Positions 40,599-50,288 of a DNA stretch of 64,000 bases are shown one piece after another. Under the pieces are notes generated by a model. It was not told the DNA's origin. It worked only from the letters and a program-made list of their open reading frames with translations, and did no database searches. The first letter of the stretch is position 1. Every line of letters starts with the position of its first letter. Both the position numbers and the translations under genes were made by a program. Origin of the DNA: CAYMAI01 sp964388445 (GTDB lineage: Bacteria > 4484-113 > JAGGVC01); the NCBI GenBank assembly GCA_964388445.1, contig CAYMAI010000006.1, positions 189,635-253,634 on the forward strand. Reading direction: 5' to 3'.

Positions 40599-42401
40599 CT
40601 ACTTGGAATTGCGCAAAAACGGAATCGGTTTTTCATTCATACTTCCGGGCGTCCCTCGCATTTCATATAGTTTCGCGGCAAGTTCAGCCACTTTTTCATA
40701 GTCGCCGGCGGCTTCCGCTTCAACAATTTTGCGTTCGATCGCAGCGGTGTCGGGTTGGCTGTTTTCCGCGACGAGTTTGTCGATACGCGCCCGAAAGTCG
40801 CGATGATGCGGGAAGAATGAATCGTCAATAAGAACGCCATAAAACTCGCCAATCTCCGGAATCTCGTTTTGAAGAGCCAGAATTTCGGCGTCCCATTTCG
40901 TTTCATTGCTTCCCGTCGAAACAATCCTCCACGCCGCCTTGGCTGTGGCGGAAGAAAAATCGTCTTCGGTGAGCTTTTCGGCGGCAATTTTCAACAAGTT
41001 TGGATTAGCCAGAATTCCGGCGATTATTCCGGCTTCGAGAAGCAGTCTGCCGTCGCGCATCAGCCGCCGCATTCCATCTCCGGCATCCGCGGCGCTCTTT
41101 TTCGATGCGCGCTGCGAACGCTCCATTCCGATAAGCGATTGGACAATTGCCGAATCCAATGACAGGCTGCTCGCGATTTCGCGTATGAATTCGGATTTAA
41201 CTATGGGAGGTGCCGCGATCACTATGGGCGCTAGTTTTCTAATGGATTCTTCCTTCGTTTTCGCATCCATCGCTGAGTTCGCGCCGAGAACGCCCATTAG
41301 AAATCGCACCGGATTTACAGCCGATTCGATGAGTGCAGCGAATTTTTCCCGTCCGTGTTTTTTTATGAAATCGTCGGGGTCGATTCCGCCGGGAAGCTGT
41401 ACAACCTTCGGCGAAACTCCCGCGGCAAGTACGATGCCTGCCGTCCTAACCGCGGCGTCGCGCCCCGCACCATCGCCGTCCATAGAGATTACAAGGTCGC
41501 GAGTGTGGCGAAAAAGCAACTTGAGGTGAAGCTCGGTTAGTGCGGTGCCGCAAGTTGCGACAGCATTTTCGAAACCTGCCTGCACAAGCGCAAGTACGTC
41601 CATATAACCTTCGACGAGAATCGCATAACCGAGAGCGGCGATGGACTTTTTAGCTTCCGAAAGCCCGTACAACGCCTCGCTCTTGTTGTAAATGGGGCTG
41701 TTTGCGCTGTTAATGTATTTTGCCGGGTCGTCGTCAAGCGCGCGGCCGCCGAACGCGTGAATCCGCCCCGCATGATTGGCAATGGGGAAAATCAGCCGGT
41801 TTCTGAATCGGTCGTCCACTCCGGTACCGTCCCGCCTTCTGGATGCGAGGCCGGCAAGCTCAAGGTCTTTTTCTTTTACGCCTTTCTTGAGCAATTCTTG
41901 ACAAAGCATGTCGCGGCCGCCCGGCGTTGCGCCAAGCTTGAAGTCGCGGATTACTCCGCTTTTAACGCCGCGCTTTTCAAGATACGCTCTCGCGGAAGCG
42001 CCCATAGAGGTGTTCAATAAAATGTTTTGGTAATAAGTCGCAGCGGCTTCATAGGCCTTATACAGTGCCTCTTTACCCTCCGCCCGCAAACCGCCTCCTC
42101 CTGCAGCGCCTTTCGGTCTTTCAGGTTCGGGAATTCCGTATTTGTGTCCGAGAAATTCCAGAGCTTCTTTGAACTCAAGGTTTTCGACGAGCATAATGAA
42201 CTTTACGATGTCGCCGCCCTGTTTCGTGGAAAAGCAGTACCAAACGCCCTTATTCGCATCGATATTAAAGCTCGGTCGCGTTTCCTGTTTGAAAGGGGAA
42301 AGGCAAACGAATTTACCTGGGCCGGAAGGTTTAAGTCGCGCATAATCCGCCACGACGTCGGCAATGTTCACACGCGCCCGGATGTCGTCCGCCCAGCTCA
42401 T
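40599..42401 (-). CDS. dnaG: DNA primase DnaG with eroded zinc site
   Basis: 600 residues. The N-terminal domain reads FVCLSPFKQETRPSFNIDANKG and YCFSTKQGGDIVKF, where DnaG normally has CPFH...YHCFGCG: of the four zinc ligands only the third Cys is in place, with Ser, Lys and Thr at the others. The catalytic core is intact: YLEKRGVKSGVIRDFKLG, NRLIFPIANHAGRIHAFGGRAL and Toprim ILVEGYMDVLALVQAGF with LVISMDGDGAGRDAAVR. A helicase-binding C-terminal region follows. It makes RNA primers at forks. The zinc loss is seen directly; whether another metal or none is used is open. Confidence 0.92.
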   Translation of the reverse strand: MSWADDIRARVNIADVVADYARLKPSGPGKFVCLSPFKQETRPSFNIDANKGVWYCFSTKQGGDIVKFIMLVENLEFKEALEFLGHKYGIPEPERPKGAAGGGGLRAEGKEALYKAYEAAATYYQNILLNTSMGASARAYLEKRGVKSGVIRDFKLGATPGGRDMLCQELLKKGVKEKDLELAGLASRRRDGTGVDDRFRNRLIFPIANHAGRIHAFGGRALDDDPAKYINSANSPIYNKSEALYGLSEAKKSIAALGYAILVEGYMDVLALVQAGFENAVATCGTALTELHLKLLFRHTRDLVISMDGDGAGRDAAVRTAGIVLAAGVSPKVVQLPGGIDPDDFIKKHGREKFAALIESAVNPVRFLMGVLGANSAMDAKTKEESIRKLAPIVIAAPPIVKSEFIREIASSLSLDSAIVQSLIGMERSQRASKKSAADAGDGMRRLMRDGRLLLEAGIIAGILANPNLLKIAAEKLTEDDFSSATAKAAWRIVSTGSNETKWDAEILALQNEIPEIGEFYGVLIDDSFFPHHRDFRARIDKLVAENSQPDTAAIERKIVEAEAAGDYEKVAELAAKLYEMRGTPGSMNEKPIPFLRNSK

Positions 42402-42452
42402 TTTTTCACCGCTTCTATATTACAGCGGAATGCCGGAAGCGCCAAAACCGAT

Positions 42453-43271
42453 TTACTTGCGCACCTGCGGAGCCTGTCCCCGCCCAATCGTATTCACGGC
42501 CAGCATTATCAGCGCCATCAAGACTATCAGGCCAAGCTGAATGGGGAAAGCATAGCCGAAATCGTCGGAGCTGCCTTCCTGTACAAGAAAGCGGGCGCGT
42601 CCGATAAAGAGGCTGACGCGCGCCATGACCGTCGAACCGAAGCTTGCGCCGAAAGCCAGCATAAGCGTCCATATGCCGACCTTAGATATCGTTCCGATGG
42701 TTCCTTTGTGCTCCACGCTGAAGAAGAAATATACGAGAGCGGACAAGACGCCGATAAATATCAGCCAATTGTTCACGTAAGTGCTGTACGGCACGCCTTG
42801 TTCCGATCCGAAAAGCGGATTGAAAGTAGAAGACGCCTGCACAAGCACGTAGTTAGCCATATAAGTCGGAATTGCAACGCCAGCGCCCCAGCCGATGTAG
42901 AATGCAAGACTCCATCGAGACACCCAGCTAATCGCCGGAATAAGCCGCAAAAGGAGGAAAAGCCCTAGAAGACCGGGAATGATGAAAATCAGACGAGCAT
43001 CTTGGCCGTAGAGCTCCGCTTGCTCGACAGGATTGAAAATTAGTCTTGGCGCGATTCTGCCGAATAGCTCGGGCTTGATTACGTTTTGAAAAACGTACAC
43101 AATCCAATAGCCGTTGGATATGCCGAGGTATAGATGCTCGCCGAATTTGAAAAACGGATTGTCCTTATATAAAAAGCTGAGCATGAAGAGTGTAAGGCCG
43201 ACGGCAATCCAGATACCGATGACCTGTCCAGTATGTCCGGTGATTAGCGTAAAGTTTTCGAGGAAATCCAT
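42453..43271 (-). CDS. Uncharacterised multi-pass membrane protein (cluster gene 4)
   Basis: 272 residues, about eight helices with short loops. Recognisable segments include GHTGQVIGIWIAVGLTLFMLSFLYKDNPFFKFGEHLYLGISNGYWIVYVFQNVIKP and LALIFIIPGLLGLFLLLRLIPAISWVSRW. The loop segments are strongly conserved-looking (charged and aromatic). It is 2 nt from the next gene upstream and belongs to the four-gene operon 46366-42453. I do not recognise a named family; a subunit of a membrane complex is inferred. Confidence 0.65.
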   Translation of the reverse strand: MDFLENFTLITGHTGQVIGIWIAVGLTLFMLSFLYKDNPFFKFGEHLYLGISNGYWIVYVFQNVIKPELFGRIAPRLIFNPVEQAELYGQDARLIFIIPGLLGLFLLLRLIPAISWVSRWSLAFYIGWGAGVAIPTYMANYVLVQASSTFNPLFGSEQGVPYSTYVNNWLIFIGVLSALVYFFFSVEHKGTIGTISKVGIWTLMLAFGASFGSTVMARVSLFIGRARFLVQEGSSDDFGYAFPIQLGLIVLMALIMLAVNTIGRGQAPQVRK

Positions 43272-43273
43272 AA

Positions 43274-44107
43274 TCAGACTTTACCTCCCGCTTTCTTAAT
43301 GGCCCGTTCGTGCAAAAACGAAATATTTCCGAGGATAATGAGCACGATAAGCAAAATGTGAACCCAGCTTTGAGCTACCATGCCCTTTCTGGCGATGCCG
43401 GGCATTTCGAGCAGCTGCTCGTAATCCGCGGCACCTTTGAGTCCGCCGAGAATGCCTTTCATCTGGCCGCTTTGGTAAAACGGGAAGTAGCTGGCGAAAC
43501 TGACAGCGGTGCAGCCGGCCGCCATCGGGTAGCCGGATTCGCTTGCGCCGTACAAAATCCACGCTTCCGGCGTTGCGCCGGCGGCAATCGAGAGCATAAA
43601 GTCGACGTCCTTTCCGTTTTTGATGTTTTGAAAAATGGGCATACTGCGAGTTTCGACGCGATTGGCGTCGGTTTTGTAATACTCCGTTATGTCGCTGTTA
43701 ATGGCCCGGATGCTGTTCGCGACTCCCGGCCGGAAGCCGAGATAAACGTAATCTTCGCCGCTTTTAACGCCGAATTCCTCTTCCATCATCTGAAATGCAA
43801 GCTGGCCGAGACCCACGCCGGCGACGTTGAAGACGTTCACGCTGATGACTTTGTGCTTTTTGCTGAAGCAATGGCGGAGAAACGCAATAGTCATGGGCGT
43901 CAGCTCCGGTTCGCTCGACGGGTCGTAATCTTGAGCGAACAGAATCACGCTGCCTTCGGGTAGCTTGTCAACTTGTTCGAATACGGCTCTCGATTCCGGC
44001 GCGGGCTTCACGCTCATTTCGATGCCGCGAATTATCGGCGTGAAAACCATCAGCGCGACGAGAAGATAAATGAACTGACGGGGAAGCTTGTAAAAGAAGT
44101 TCGACAT
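43274..44107 (-). CDS. Membrane-anchored extracytoplasmic protein (cluster gene 3)
   Basis: 277 residues: one helix near the N-terminus (FIYLLVALMVFTPIIRGIEM), a globular domain of about 210 residues and a final helix (WVHILLIVLIILGNISFL). The domain has a Rossmann-like look: GSVILFAQDYDPSSEPELTPMTIAFLRHCFSKKHKVISVNVFNVAG, and FGVKSGEDYVYLGFRPG. Its start shares one base with the previous stop (TAATG). Function unknown. Confidence 0.65.
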   Translation of the reverse strand: MSNFFYKLPRQFIYLLVALMVFTPIIRGIEMSVKPAPESRAVFEQVDKLPEGSVILFAQDYDPSSEPELTPMTIAFLRHCFSKKHKVISVNVFNVAGVGLGQLAFQMMEEEFGVKSGEDYVYLGFRPGVANSIRAINSDITEYYKTDANRVETRSMPIFQNIKNGKDVDFMLSIAAGATPEAWILYGASESGYPMAAGCTAVSFASYFPFYQSGQMKGILGGLKGAADYEQLLEMPGIARKGMVAQSWVHILLIVLIILGNISFLHERAIKKAGGKV

Positions 44108-44781
44108 TAGTCGCCACCTCCCATATACGTTCTCTCGATGCCGAATATGATTCTGAGCGATGTGCTGATAATGCCGAGTCCGACGCCGAACATAACCGCC
44201 CTGAATCCTGCGGTGTTGGGTACGTTGAGAAGCCAGTCGGTCATGATTTCGATGCGAAAGTTACTCAGGAATGGCGATTCCGGCGGAATAAAGCTCGTAA
44301 GTTGTTCGCCGACGGGAACGCGCCCTAGCATGGTTATTGCGGCGGCTATAAGCAGCATTGTGGCTTCCGGCGATTTCGCCCTGAATGCCCGATATGCCGC
44401 GCTTGCGATGTAGAAGGCAAGAATGCTGAAGACCGTAGCCTGCATCGGAACTTGAAGGTAGAGGAACATCCAGGAATAAATGCCGTAGGGATTTTCGACG
44501 CCGCCGCCAATGAGTCCGGCTAGTGTCATTAATATCAGAGAAATGATTACCACCCACGAATATCCAAATCCCGGCTGGCGCCTTTTGATTTTCATCGTGT
44601 GGTTGTGGATAAGCGATTGCACGCCGATTAGCAGGGCGAAAGCGGCGATGATTTCCGTCCAAATGTTCATGTCTTCGGCGAAGTTTTGAGATGCCTCGCT
44701 TGGGACGTAATACTGGATAATCATCACAATGCCTATCGTGAAGGCAATCGTAATGGGTAAGTTTCGCTTAAGGAACTGCAC
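44107..44781 (-). CDS. Uncharacterised six-helix membrane protein (cluster gene 2)
   Basis: 224 residues with about six helices. It starts FLKRNLPITIAFTIGIVMIIQYYVPSEASQNF and includes IKRRQPGFGYSWVVIISLILM and YGIYSWMFLYLQVPMQATVFSIL. It lies in a tight operon with the flanking genes (16 nt and 1-base overlap). No family recognised. Confidence 0.65.
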   Translation of the reverse strand: MQFLKRNLPITIAFTIGIVMIIQYYVPSEASQNFAEDMNIWTEIIAAFALLIGVQSLIHNHTMKIKRRQPGFGYSWVVIISLILMTLAGLIGGGVENPYGIYSWMFLYLQVPMQATVFSILAFYIASAAYRAFRAKSPEATMLLIAAAITMLGRVPVGEQLTSFIPPESPFLSNFRIEIMTDWLLNVPNTAGFRAVMFGVGLGIISTSLRIIFGIERTYMGGGD

Positions 44782-44797
44782 TGCTTTGAATTGCCTC

Positions 44798-46366
44798 CTA
44801 CAGATTTGAAAACATATACTTCAAGTAGAGCAAGCGCTCCGGCCCTTCAAACGCCATAATGGTCGCAAGCAAAGAGCCGAGAACAATCACCGTTATTACG
44901 ACCGCCTTTGCCATGTCGATAGCCTTGATGCTTCCGAGAAGCCTCGGCTCGCGGCTGATATAGGCGCTGGCGGCGTAAAGTTCTTCGCCGATAAGCGTAT
45001 AGTCGCAAGCGCTGATGAAGAAGGGGATTTGAACGAGGGCATCCGTGCCTGCAATTTGAATCGCGCCGATTTGGTTGCCGGCTTCCGCGAGCAGAAGGGA
45101 TTCGGCATAGTAATAACCGAAATAGAAATTTGCCGCGGGCTTTTCGCGCACCATCATGCCGTTAACGCTTCCGACATAGGAAAACTGCTCCTGAGTAAGG
45201 AAGAACACGTTGTCTTCCTTGTAGGTATCCGGGCGTCCTGCTTCGGTATATGCCTGCTTGACGACTTCCTGGCAAACGCTCATAACAATCGGGTCGAAAC
45301 ACGGAACTTTTAGGTCGCTTTCGTATTCGGCAACTTTCCTTGCCACGCGGCCGAGGATGTTTAGCGCCGCGATTGTCGAAACGTCGCTCGCATAAGCCAA
45401 TCCGCAAAGGAAATACATCGAGCGGCCCATTTCGGTGGCCCTTCCGATAGCTTCGTCAACGGCTTCGAGTCCAGCGATTCTACGGATGTACAAATTTATG
45501 CCGCGGCGCGCTTTGCCTATGAAAGCGAGCATAACAATCGCGACGATGACAACGTATGCCAAATTGAACTTCCGGGCTACATTAAACCAGTTATCCTTCG
45601 AAGTTCCCTCGCCGATTTGAGGAAAGTAGTAACCGGGTGGCATTTTGTCGCCTGCGGCAACGCCGATTCGGATCAGAACCGGAGTATCTTCGTAACTTGG
45701 CTCGTCGCCGTCCGCAGCCTCCAATTGGTACGATACGTGAGAGTAGTGCATTTCGCCATGGCCTTCCGGCATAAAACCGAAGGGAGACCACGACTCTTCG
45801 TCGCCTAGGATTTTTTCGCCGACTCTGAACCGGTCGCCTTCCTTCCAAGGGCCTTCGGCACTTTCCGCCCATTCGATCACGTAAAAGAGGTTCGTCACCT
45901 GTTCGCCGTTGTCCATCAGGATTCCGGATTCCTCCCATACGGATTTGGCGAACAGGACGGCAACCGCCTTTCCCGCATCGTTCGGCCAATCTCTGACAGC
46001 AAGGTTTGCCGCGCCGATTGGAGGAAACTGAGGACTGAGAACGATTACAGGCTCCTCTTCTTCGATTTCGCCCGGATCTTGTTCCTCGGTAACATCGTCC
46101 GCCGCAGCATCTTCAATATCAGCTCCGGGAACCGCCTCGGTTCGATTTCCACTGTCGGACTCGACCTCGACGGATTCTTCCGCGCCGGCCGCATCGTCCG
46201 CTTCTTCAGATTCTCCCGTGGAAGACTCGTCAGGCGGAGCGGCGGACTCGGGCGGCTGCGCGGATTCGTCCTGCGCACTGACCGGCGGTGAAATAATGAT
46301 GAGGGCGAGCATGACGAGCGCCGCGAACGCGAGCGGGCCGAAAATCCAGTTTCGAAAACGTCTCAA
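44798..46366 (-). CDS. Large membrane protein with acidic linker, FN3-like and DUF6754-like domains (cluster gene 1)
   Basis: 522 residues. A signal peptide (FGPLAFAALVMLALIIISPPVSAQD) is followed by about 75 very acidic low-complexity residues (Glu/Asp/Ser/Ala). A fibronectin-III-like segment at about 110-250 (FPPIGAANLAVRDWPNDAGKAV, FYVIEWAESAEGPWKEGDRF) is next. One helix near 265 and a cytoplasmic-looking domain follow (MYFLCGLAYASDVSTIAALNILGRVARKVA, ADFYFGYYYAESLLLAE-like, LIGEELYAASAYISREPRLLGSI), then a final helix. The last domain is shared with the gene at 46462. It resembles what I know as DUF6754, a label I hold with moderate certainty. Confidence 0.68.
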   Translation of the reverse strand: MRRFRNWIFGPLAFAALVMLALIIISPPVSAQDESAQPPESAAPPDESSTGESEEADDAAGAEESVEVESDSGNRTEAVPGADIEDAAADDVTEEQDPGEIEEEEPVIVLSPQFPPIGAANLAVRDWPNDAGKAVAVLFAKSVWEESGILMDNGEQVTNLFYVIEWAESAEGPWKEGDRFRVGEKILGDEESWSPFGFMPEGHGEMHYSHVSYQLEAADGDEPSYEDTPVLIRIGVAAGDKMPPGYYFPQIGEGTSKDNWFNVARKFNLAYVVIVAIVMLAFIGKARRGINLYIRRIAGLEAVDEAIGRATEMGRSMYFLCGLAYASDVSTIAALNILGRVARKVAEYESDLKVPCFDPIVMSVCQEVVKQAYTEAGRPDTYKEDNVFFLTQEQFSYVGSVNGMMVREKPAANFYFGYYYAESLLLAEAGNQIGAIQIAGTDALVQIPFFISACDYTLIGEELYAASAYISREPRLLGSIKAIDMAKAVVITVIVLGSLLATIMAFEGPERLLYLKYMFSNL

Positions 46367-46461
46367 CTGCCGCTCCTTGGAATAAGGTGAGGGCGATTAT
46401 ACATCACTTAATATTGATGCCGTTGTAATTCGGAATCGTTTTCGAAATATAGTTTCATTGA

Positions 46462-47352
46462 TTAACCGGCGAATGTGGAAATAAAAATCGCGGCGTCTTG
46501 CCAGTCGAGATTGACGGCAAGCAGTTTGAAAAACGCGCCGCCGACGATTAAGCCCATCGCGATGAGCCGCCACAAATCTTGTACCCGGACCGTAGCTTTG
46601 AGCACAGGAGTATCGCCGGAAAGCGCGCCAGCCGCGTATAACTCCTCTCCGATTAGCGGATAGTGCGCGCAAGCTATAAGAAACGGCATTTGAGTCGGCT
46701 CGTCGGTGGCCGCAGTAACGATAGAGTCCACCGCGCGCGCCGATTCGAGAAGCAGCAGCGATTCGGCGCGGAAATATCCGTAACAAAAAACGCCTGCGGG
46801 TTTAAGCCGATGCATTTTCGCGGAGGCGCTGAGCGCGAAGCTGAACTGGTCCGGTGATAAAAGGAATATACGTTCTTTGTTGAATAAATCGGGGCGTCGC
46901 TCCGCTTCCGCAGCCCACTTCGCGACGTCGCGCGCTCCAGCCACCAGCGTGCCGTCTCTTGCAATCGAATAGAGGTGAACGCTGTAACGGATGCAAAGCC
47001 GCGCCAATCCGCGTAGATATTCGAGCGCGGCGATATTGCTCATTGCGGTTAGGCTTAACTGGCCGAAAACGAATAAAACGGGCCGACCAGTTTCCGCCGC
47101 CCTTTGAACGACGCTTTCCATATTTTCCAAACCGGGCAGCTTGCGGATTTTCGAAAGGTCGACCGCGGGATGAAATTTATAATAAAGAAACAGAGCGGTA
47201 AAAGGAGCAACCAAAAACAAAACCATCCACTTTTTCGGGGATAAAACATATTCGGCGTTTTCGGGGATGGAAAGAGAAATTAGATAACCCGCGGAGAATA
47301 TTAAAAATCCGTATAGTACGGAAATTAAAGCGATTAAATAACGGCGGCGCAC
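46462..47352 (-). CDS. Membrane protein paralogous to the last domain of cluster gene 1
   Basis: 296 residues. Two helices at the N-terminus, then the same domain as in the 522-residue protein: SLTAMSNIAALEYLRGLARLC, FLLSPDQFSFALSASAKMHRLKPAGVFCYGYFRAESLLLLESA and CAHYPLIGEELYAAGALSGDTPVLKATV, then a last helix pair. It lacks the acidic and FN3 parts. It precedes the operon by 95 nt on the same strand. Unknown function. Confidence 0.68.
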   Translation of the reverse strand: MRRRYLIALISVLYGFLIFSAGYLISLSIPENAEYVLSPKKWMVLFLVAPFTALFLYYKFHPAVDLSKIRKLPGLENMESVVQRAAETGRPVLFVFGQLSLTAMSNIAALEYLRGLARLCIRYSVHLYSIARDGTLVAGARDVAKWAAEAERRPDLFNKERIFLLSPDQFSFALSASAKMHRLKPAGVFCYGYFRAESLLLLESARAVDSIVTAATDEPTQMPFLIACAHYPLIGEELYAAGALSGDTPVLKATVRVQDLWRLIAMGLIVGGAFFKLLAVNLDWQDAAIFISTFAG

Positions 47353-47456
47353 GGACGAATTTTAGCACGCCGAATAGGCGGAGAATCGAACCAACTGCCG
47401 ATAATACAAGTCGAGCCGCATGTTATTATTTTCGCTCGAAGCGTGGAGGATTTCCT

Positions 47457-49790
47457 TTGTTCAAAACGATTTTAACGGTTGCGATCGCGATTGCGCTGAT
47501 ATCCGGAATATCTTATTTCGGAGCACGCGCGTACGTAGAATACAGCCTTTCGCCCGAGCAAAAGTTCGAACAGCGACACGATACCGCACCGCTGAAGGCG
47601 AAGATTTTAAAGCAAATCGAGACCGCGCCCGACGATGGCGCCGCGATAGGCGAACTCGTCGAATTGCTGGTGCTTGAAGGAAATCTCGGCAGGGCAGATT
47701 TGCTTTGCCGGTTAAACGGCATTAAATCCGAAGAGCTGATAGAGGCGCGAGGGCTGTTTGCAGAAATCGACGCGGAAGCGAGATCGGGTTCGCTACAAAA
47801 TAGAAGAAGAGATGATAGATGGATGAAATTCGTCGATTGGCCGCTTTACGGATCTCTAAGATTTTCGCAAGGTTACAGATATGCGGTTCTGGGCGATTGG
47901 GTGAGTGCGAAAAACGAATTCGACGCCATTCTGAACAAAAAGAGCGGAATCAAAATAAATCCGCTGCTCAAAGATCACCTAACCTACATGTTGGCTCGAT
48001 GCCATCAAGAATCCGGAAACAACAAGGCCGCTTTGAAGCTGCTTGAAACACTTAGAAATTCAAACAAGTCGAACGGGCTCAGGCCAAAGATTTATTCGTC
48101 ATTGATTTCGAGTCATTTGGCGCTTGGCGATGAACGGTCAGCGGAAAATGCGCTAAAAAGGCTTTCGTTCGTAGGCGGATATACTTGGGAAAAAACAAAA
48201 GCGAATTTAAACTTGGGTGATTACCTTAGCGCGCAAGGAAGGAAAGCGGATGCGCTTAACTCATATTTGGAAGCGCTGAGAGAAGATTCCACTTCCGGCA
48301 CACTAGTTACATCGGCGGTTAAAGGAGTACTCGATTTGCTTTCGAGCAGGGACAAAAGCCTTGCCATACAAAAGGAAGACATTTCACTTATTGCTGCCTC
48401 AGCAGCCACGGCGGGATTGGGAACGGATGCCCGAAAAACCATCGATTGGATAATTGATTCGGGTGCGGAGAAAAACCTATTGGACGAATTTTTGGTTGCC
48501 AAAGTTTACCTGGCGCTTGAAGCAGGCGACAAGGCTGATGCGGAAAGGGCGATGACGGCGCTTAATCTTTCTGGCGCGGCCGGGGACGCGATGGCGAGAG
48601 CGCTGTTTCATTTCGGCGAATTTTACGCAAAAAACAAGGAAAGCGCAAAGGCGGACGAGTATTACCTTTCGTCTTCGAAGCTGGTCGCAGACATAAGCGC
48701 GGAAGCCCGCTATCGCCGCTACGTATTAATGAAGCAAAACAAAGCGAAAAACAAATACAACATCGAATCTGCAGCCGAAGATTTAAAGTTCATAACGGCA
48801 AATTTCCCTGAAAGTCAGGCATTTGCAAACTCCGCCGAAGAATTAATACCGATTTACTTTTACAAGGGCGAAATTTCGGCGGCAAAAGCGCTAGCGGAAA
48901 AACTTGCAGGAAAGGGCATGCTGGCCGAGAACGTCAGGAACTATTGGCTTTTCAGAATCGCCCAGAAGAGCGGCGATTCTGCCGGTGCGCAAGCTTCCAA
49001 GTACGCACTCGGCTGGCGAAGCTATTCCTATTACGAAGTTGCGGTCGCTGATGAACCCGCTCTACAAGAGGTTCCATCAAAGCCAATAGCGCTTGAGCCT
49101 GAGCGAGTTGACGAAATCTTTTTCGGAATGGGGCTTTTGGACTTGGGGCGAGAATCCGCGATTAACGCGGAATGGCTGGTTCCGGACATTTCACTTGCCG
49201 AAGAGACTTTCGCCCGCTTGGATTTTGGATCATTTGAAGCAGCCGCATGGCATGCAGAAAAGTTAATAGAAAGAGGGATTGTTTCGGATAGCCGGCTTTT
49301 GGCGCTATTAATTTACGTCGCATACCCAAGGCCATTCGAAGACGAGGTTAGGGCCGCTGCAGCCAGGCATGGCATTAGCCCTGCAGTTATTTGGGCAATT
49401 ATGAAACAGGAATCCGGTTTCAGAAACATTGCTGTAAGCAGTGCCGGCGCTCAGGGCTTGATGCAGCTGATGCCAGATACCGCCAATTGGCTAATCGGCA
49501 GCGGAAAAGCGCAGAATTTTGGTGATTTCAAATCCGATCCAGCAGCGAATATTGAGCTTGGAGCAGCTTATATTGCATATTTAAAGAATGAAAGGATGGC
49601 GGGCGAACCTTTGGAGGCAGTAATCGGTTCTTACAATGCCGGTCCGGGAAATACGCGTACTTGGCTCGGCAGATACCCTGGAGTACCGGGTTGGCTTTAT
49701 GCAGAGCTGATTCCGAATTGGGAAAATGAGAGATTCGTGAAAAGAGTAATCCGCAATTACGATATTTATCAAAAAGTCGAAGGCGGATAG
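47457..49790 (+). CDS. slt: Soluble lytic transglycosylase (Slt70-like)
   Basis: 777 residues from a TTG with GGAGG 8 nt upstream. An N-terminal anchor (ILTVAIAIALISGISYFGA) leads to a long helical-solenoid region (about 60-560, TPR-like helices) and a C-terminal SLT domain: HGISPAVIWAIMKQESGFRNIAVSSAGAQGLMQLMPDTA with catalytic Glu, then NIELGAAYIAYLKNE and VIGSYNAGPGNTRTWL. It cleaves peptidoglycan to 1,6-anhydro-MurNAc products. It is longer than E. coli Slt70 because of the helical part. Confidence 0.92.
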   Translation: MFKTILTVAIAIALISGISYFGARAYVEYSLSPEQKFEQRHDTAPLKAKILKQIETAPDDGAAIGELVELLVLEGNLGRADLLCRLNGIKSEELIEARGLFAEIDAEARSGSLQNRRRDDRWMKFVDWPLYGSLRFSQGYRYAVLGDWVSAKNEFDAILNKKSGIKINPLLKDHLTYMLARCHQESGNNKAALKLLETLRNSNKSNGLRPKIYSSLISSHLALGDERSAENALKRLSFVGGYTWEKTKANLNLGDYLSAQGRKADALNSYLEALREDSTSGTLVTSAVKGVLDLLSSRDKSLAIQKEDISLIAASAATAGLGTDARKTIDWIIDSGAEKNLLDEFLVAKVYLALEAGDKADAERAMTALNLSGAAGDAMARALFHFGEFYAKNKESAKADEYYLSSSKLVADISAEARYRRYVLMKQNKAKNKYNIESAAEDLKFITANFPESQAFANSAEELIPIYFYKGEISAAKALAEKLAGKGMLAENVRNYWLFRIAQKSGDSAGAQASKYALGWRSYSYYEVAVADEPALQEVPSKPIALEPERVDEIFFGMGLLDLGRESAINAEWLVPDISLAEETFARLDFGSFEAAAWHAEKLIERGIVSDSRLLALLIYVAYPRPFEDEVRAAAARHGISPAVIWAIMKQESGFRNIAVSSAGAQGLMQLMPDTANWLIGSGKAQNFGDFKSDPAANIELGAAYIAYLKNERMAGEPLEAVIGSYNAGPGNTRTWLGRYPGVPGWLYAELIPNWENERFVKRVIRNYDIYQKVEGG

Positions 49791-49889
49791 GTTTCTTAGA
49801 GCAAAATAATAAATTCGCAGTGCAAAAATATGTGACAGAACGGAATTTGAGGGTATAATTACCCGAATATCGCTTTGGGAAGGGTCGAT

Positions 49890-50288
49890 TTGGCAGAGAA
49901 TAGTCATTTGTTCGGTGACGCGAAGGCTACGGCCAGGAGCATCAAACGTAACGGCTCGGAGAGCGGGCTTGATCTTGCGCGGTCAAATTTCGAGGCGAAA
50001 AGGGAAAATCCCGGCGCAATTTTGGCATATGCCGAAGCGCTGAATTCCTCCAACAGGCTTGGCGAAGCTCTGGAGATTTACAGAGAATACCTAAACTCGT
50101 TTCCTGCAACACAGGAAGTAATCTTCGAAATGGCCTTGATTTTGAAAGCTCTTGGCGAGAGCGAAGACGCCAGAGATTTGTTCACGAAGGTCGTCGAGAT
50201 GGCCCCAGGTACCAATTTGGCAAGAAGTGCCGAGTACGAAATGTGGGCATTAGGCGGAGCCGCGGAACAGCGCTGGGCGAAAAAGTAA
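49890..50288 (+). CDS. Small TPR-like helical protein
   Basis: About 132 residues from a TTG at 49890 with GGAAGGG 7 nt upstream (an in-frame TTG at 49875 overlaps that site and is less likely). NPGAILAYAEALNSSNRLGEALEIYREYLNSFPATQEVIFEMALILKALGESEDARDLFTKVVEMAPG is two to three TPR units. TATAAT lies at 49855-49860. A protein-interaction role is inferred. The 236 bases after it (to 50523) hold no gene; a small stem ATTCGG/CCGAAT is at 50382-50397. Confidence 0.7.
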   Translation: MAENSHLFGDAKATARSIKRNGSESGLDLARSNFEAKRENPGAILAYAEALNSSNRLGEALEIYREYLNSFPATQEVIFEMALILKALGESEDARDLFTKVVEMAPGTNLARSAEYEMWALGGAAEQRWAKK

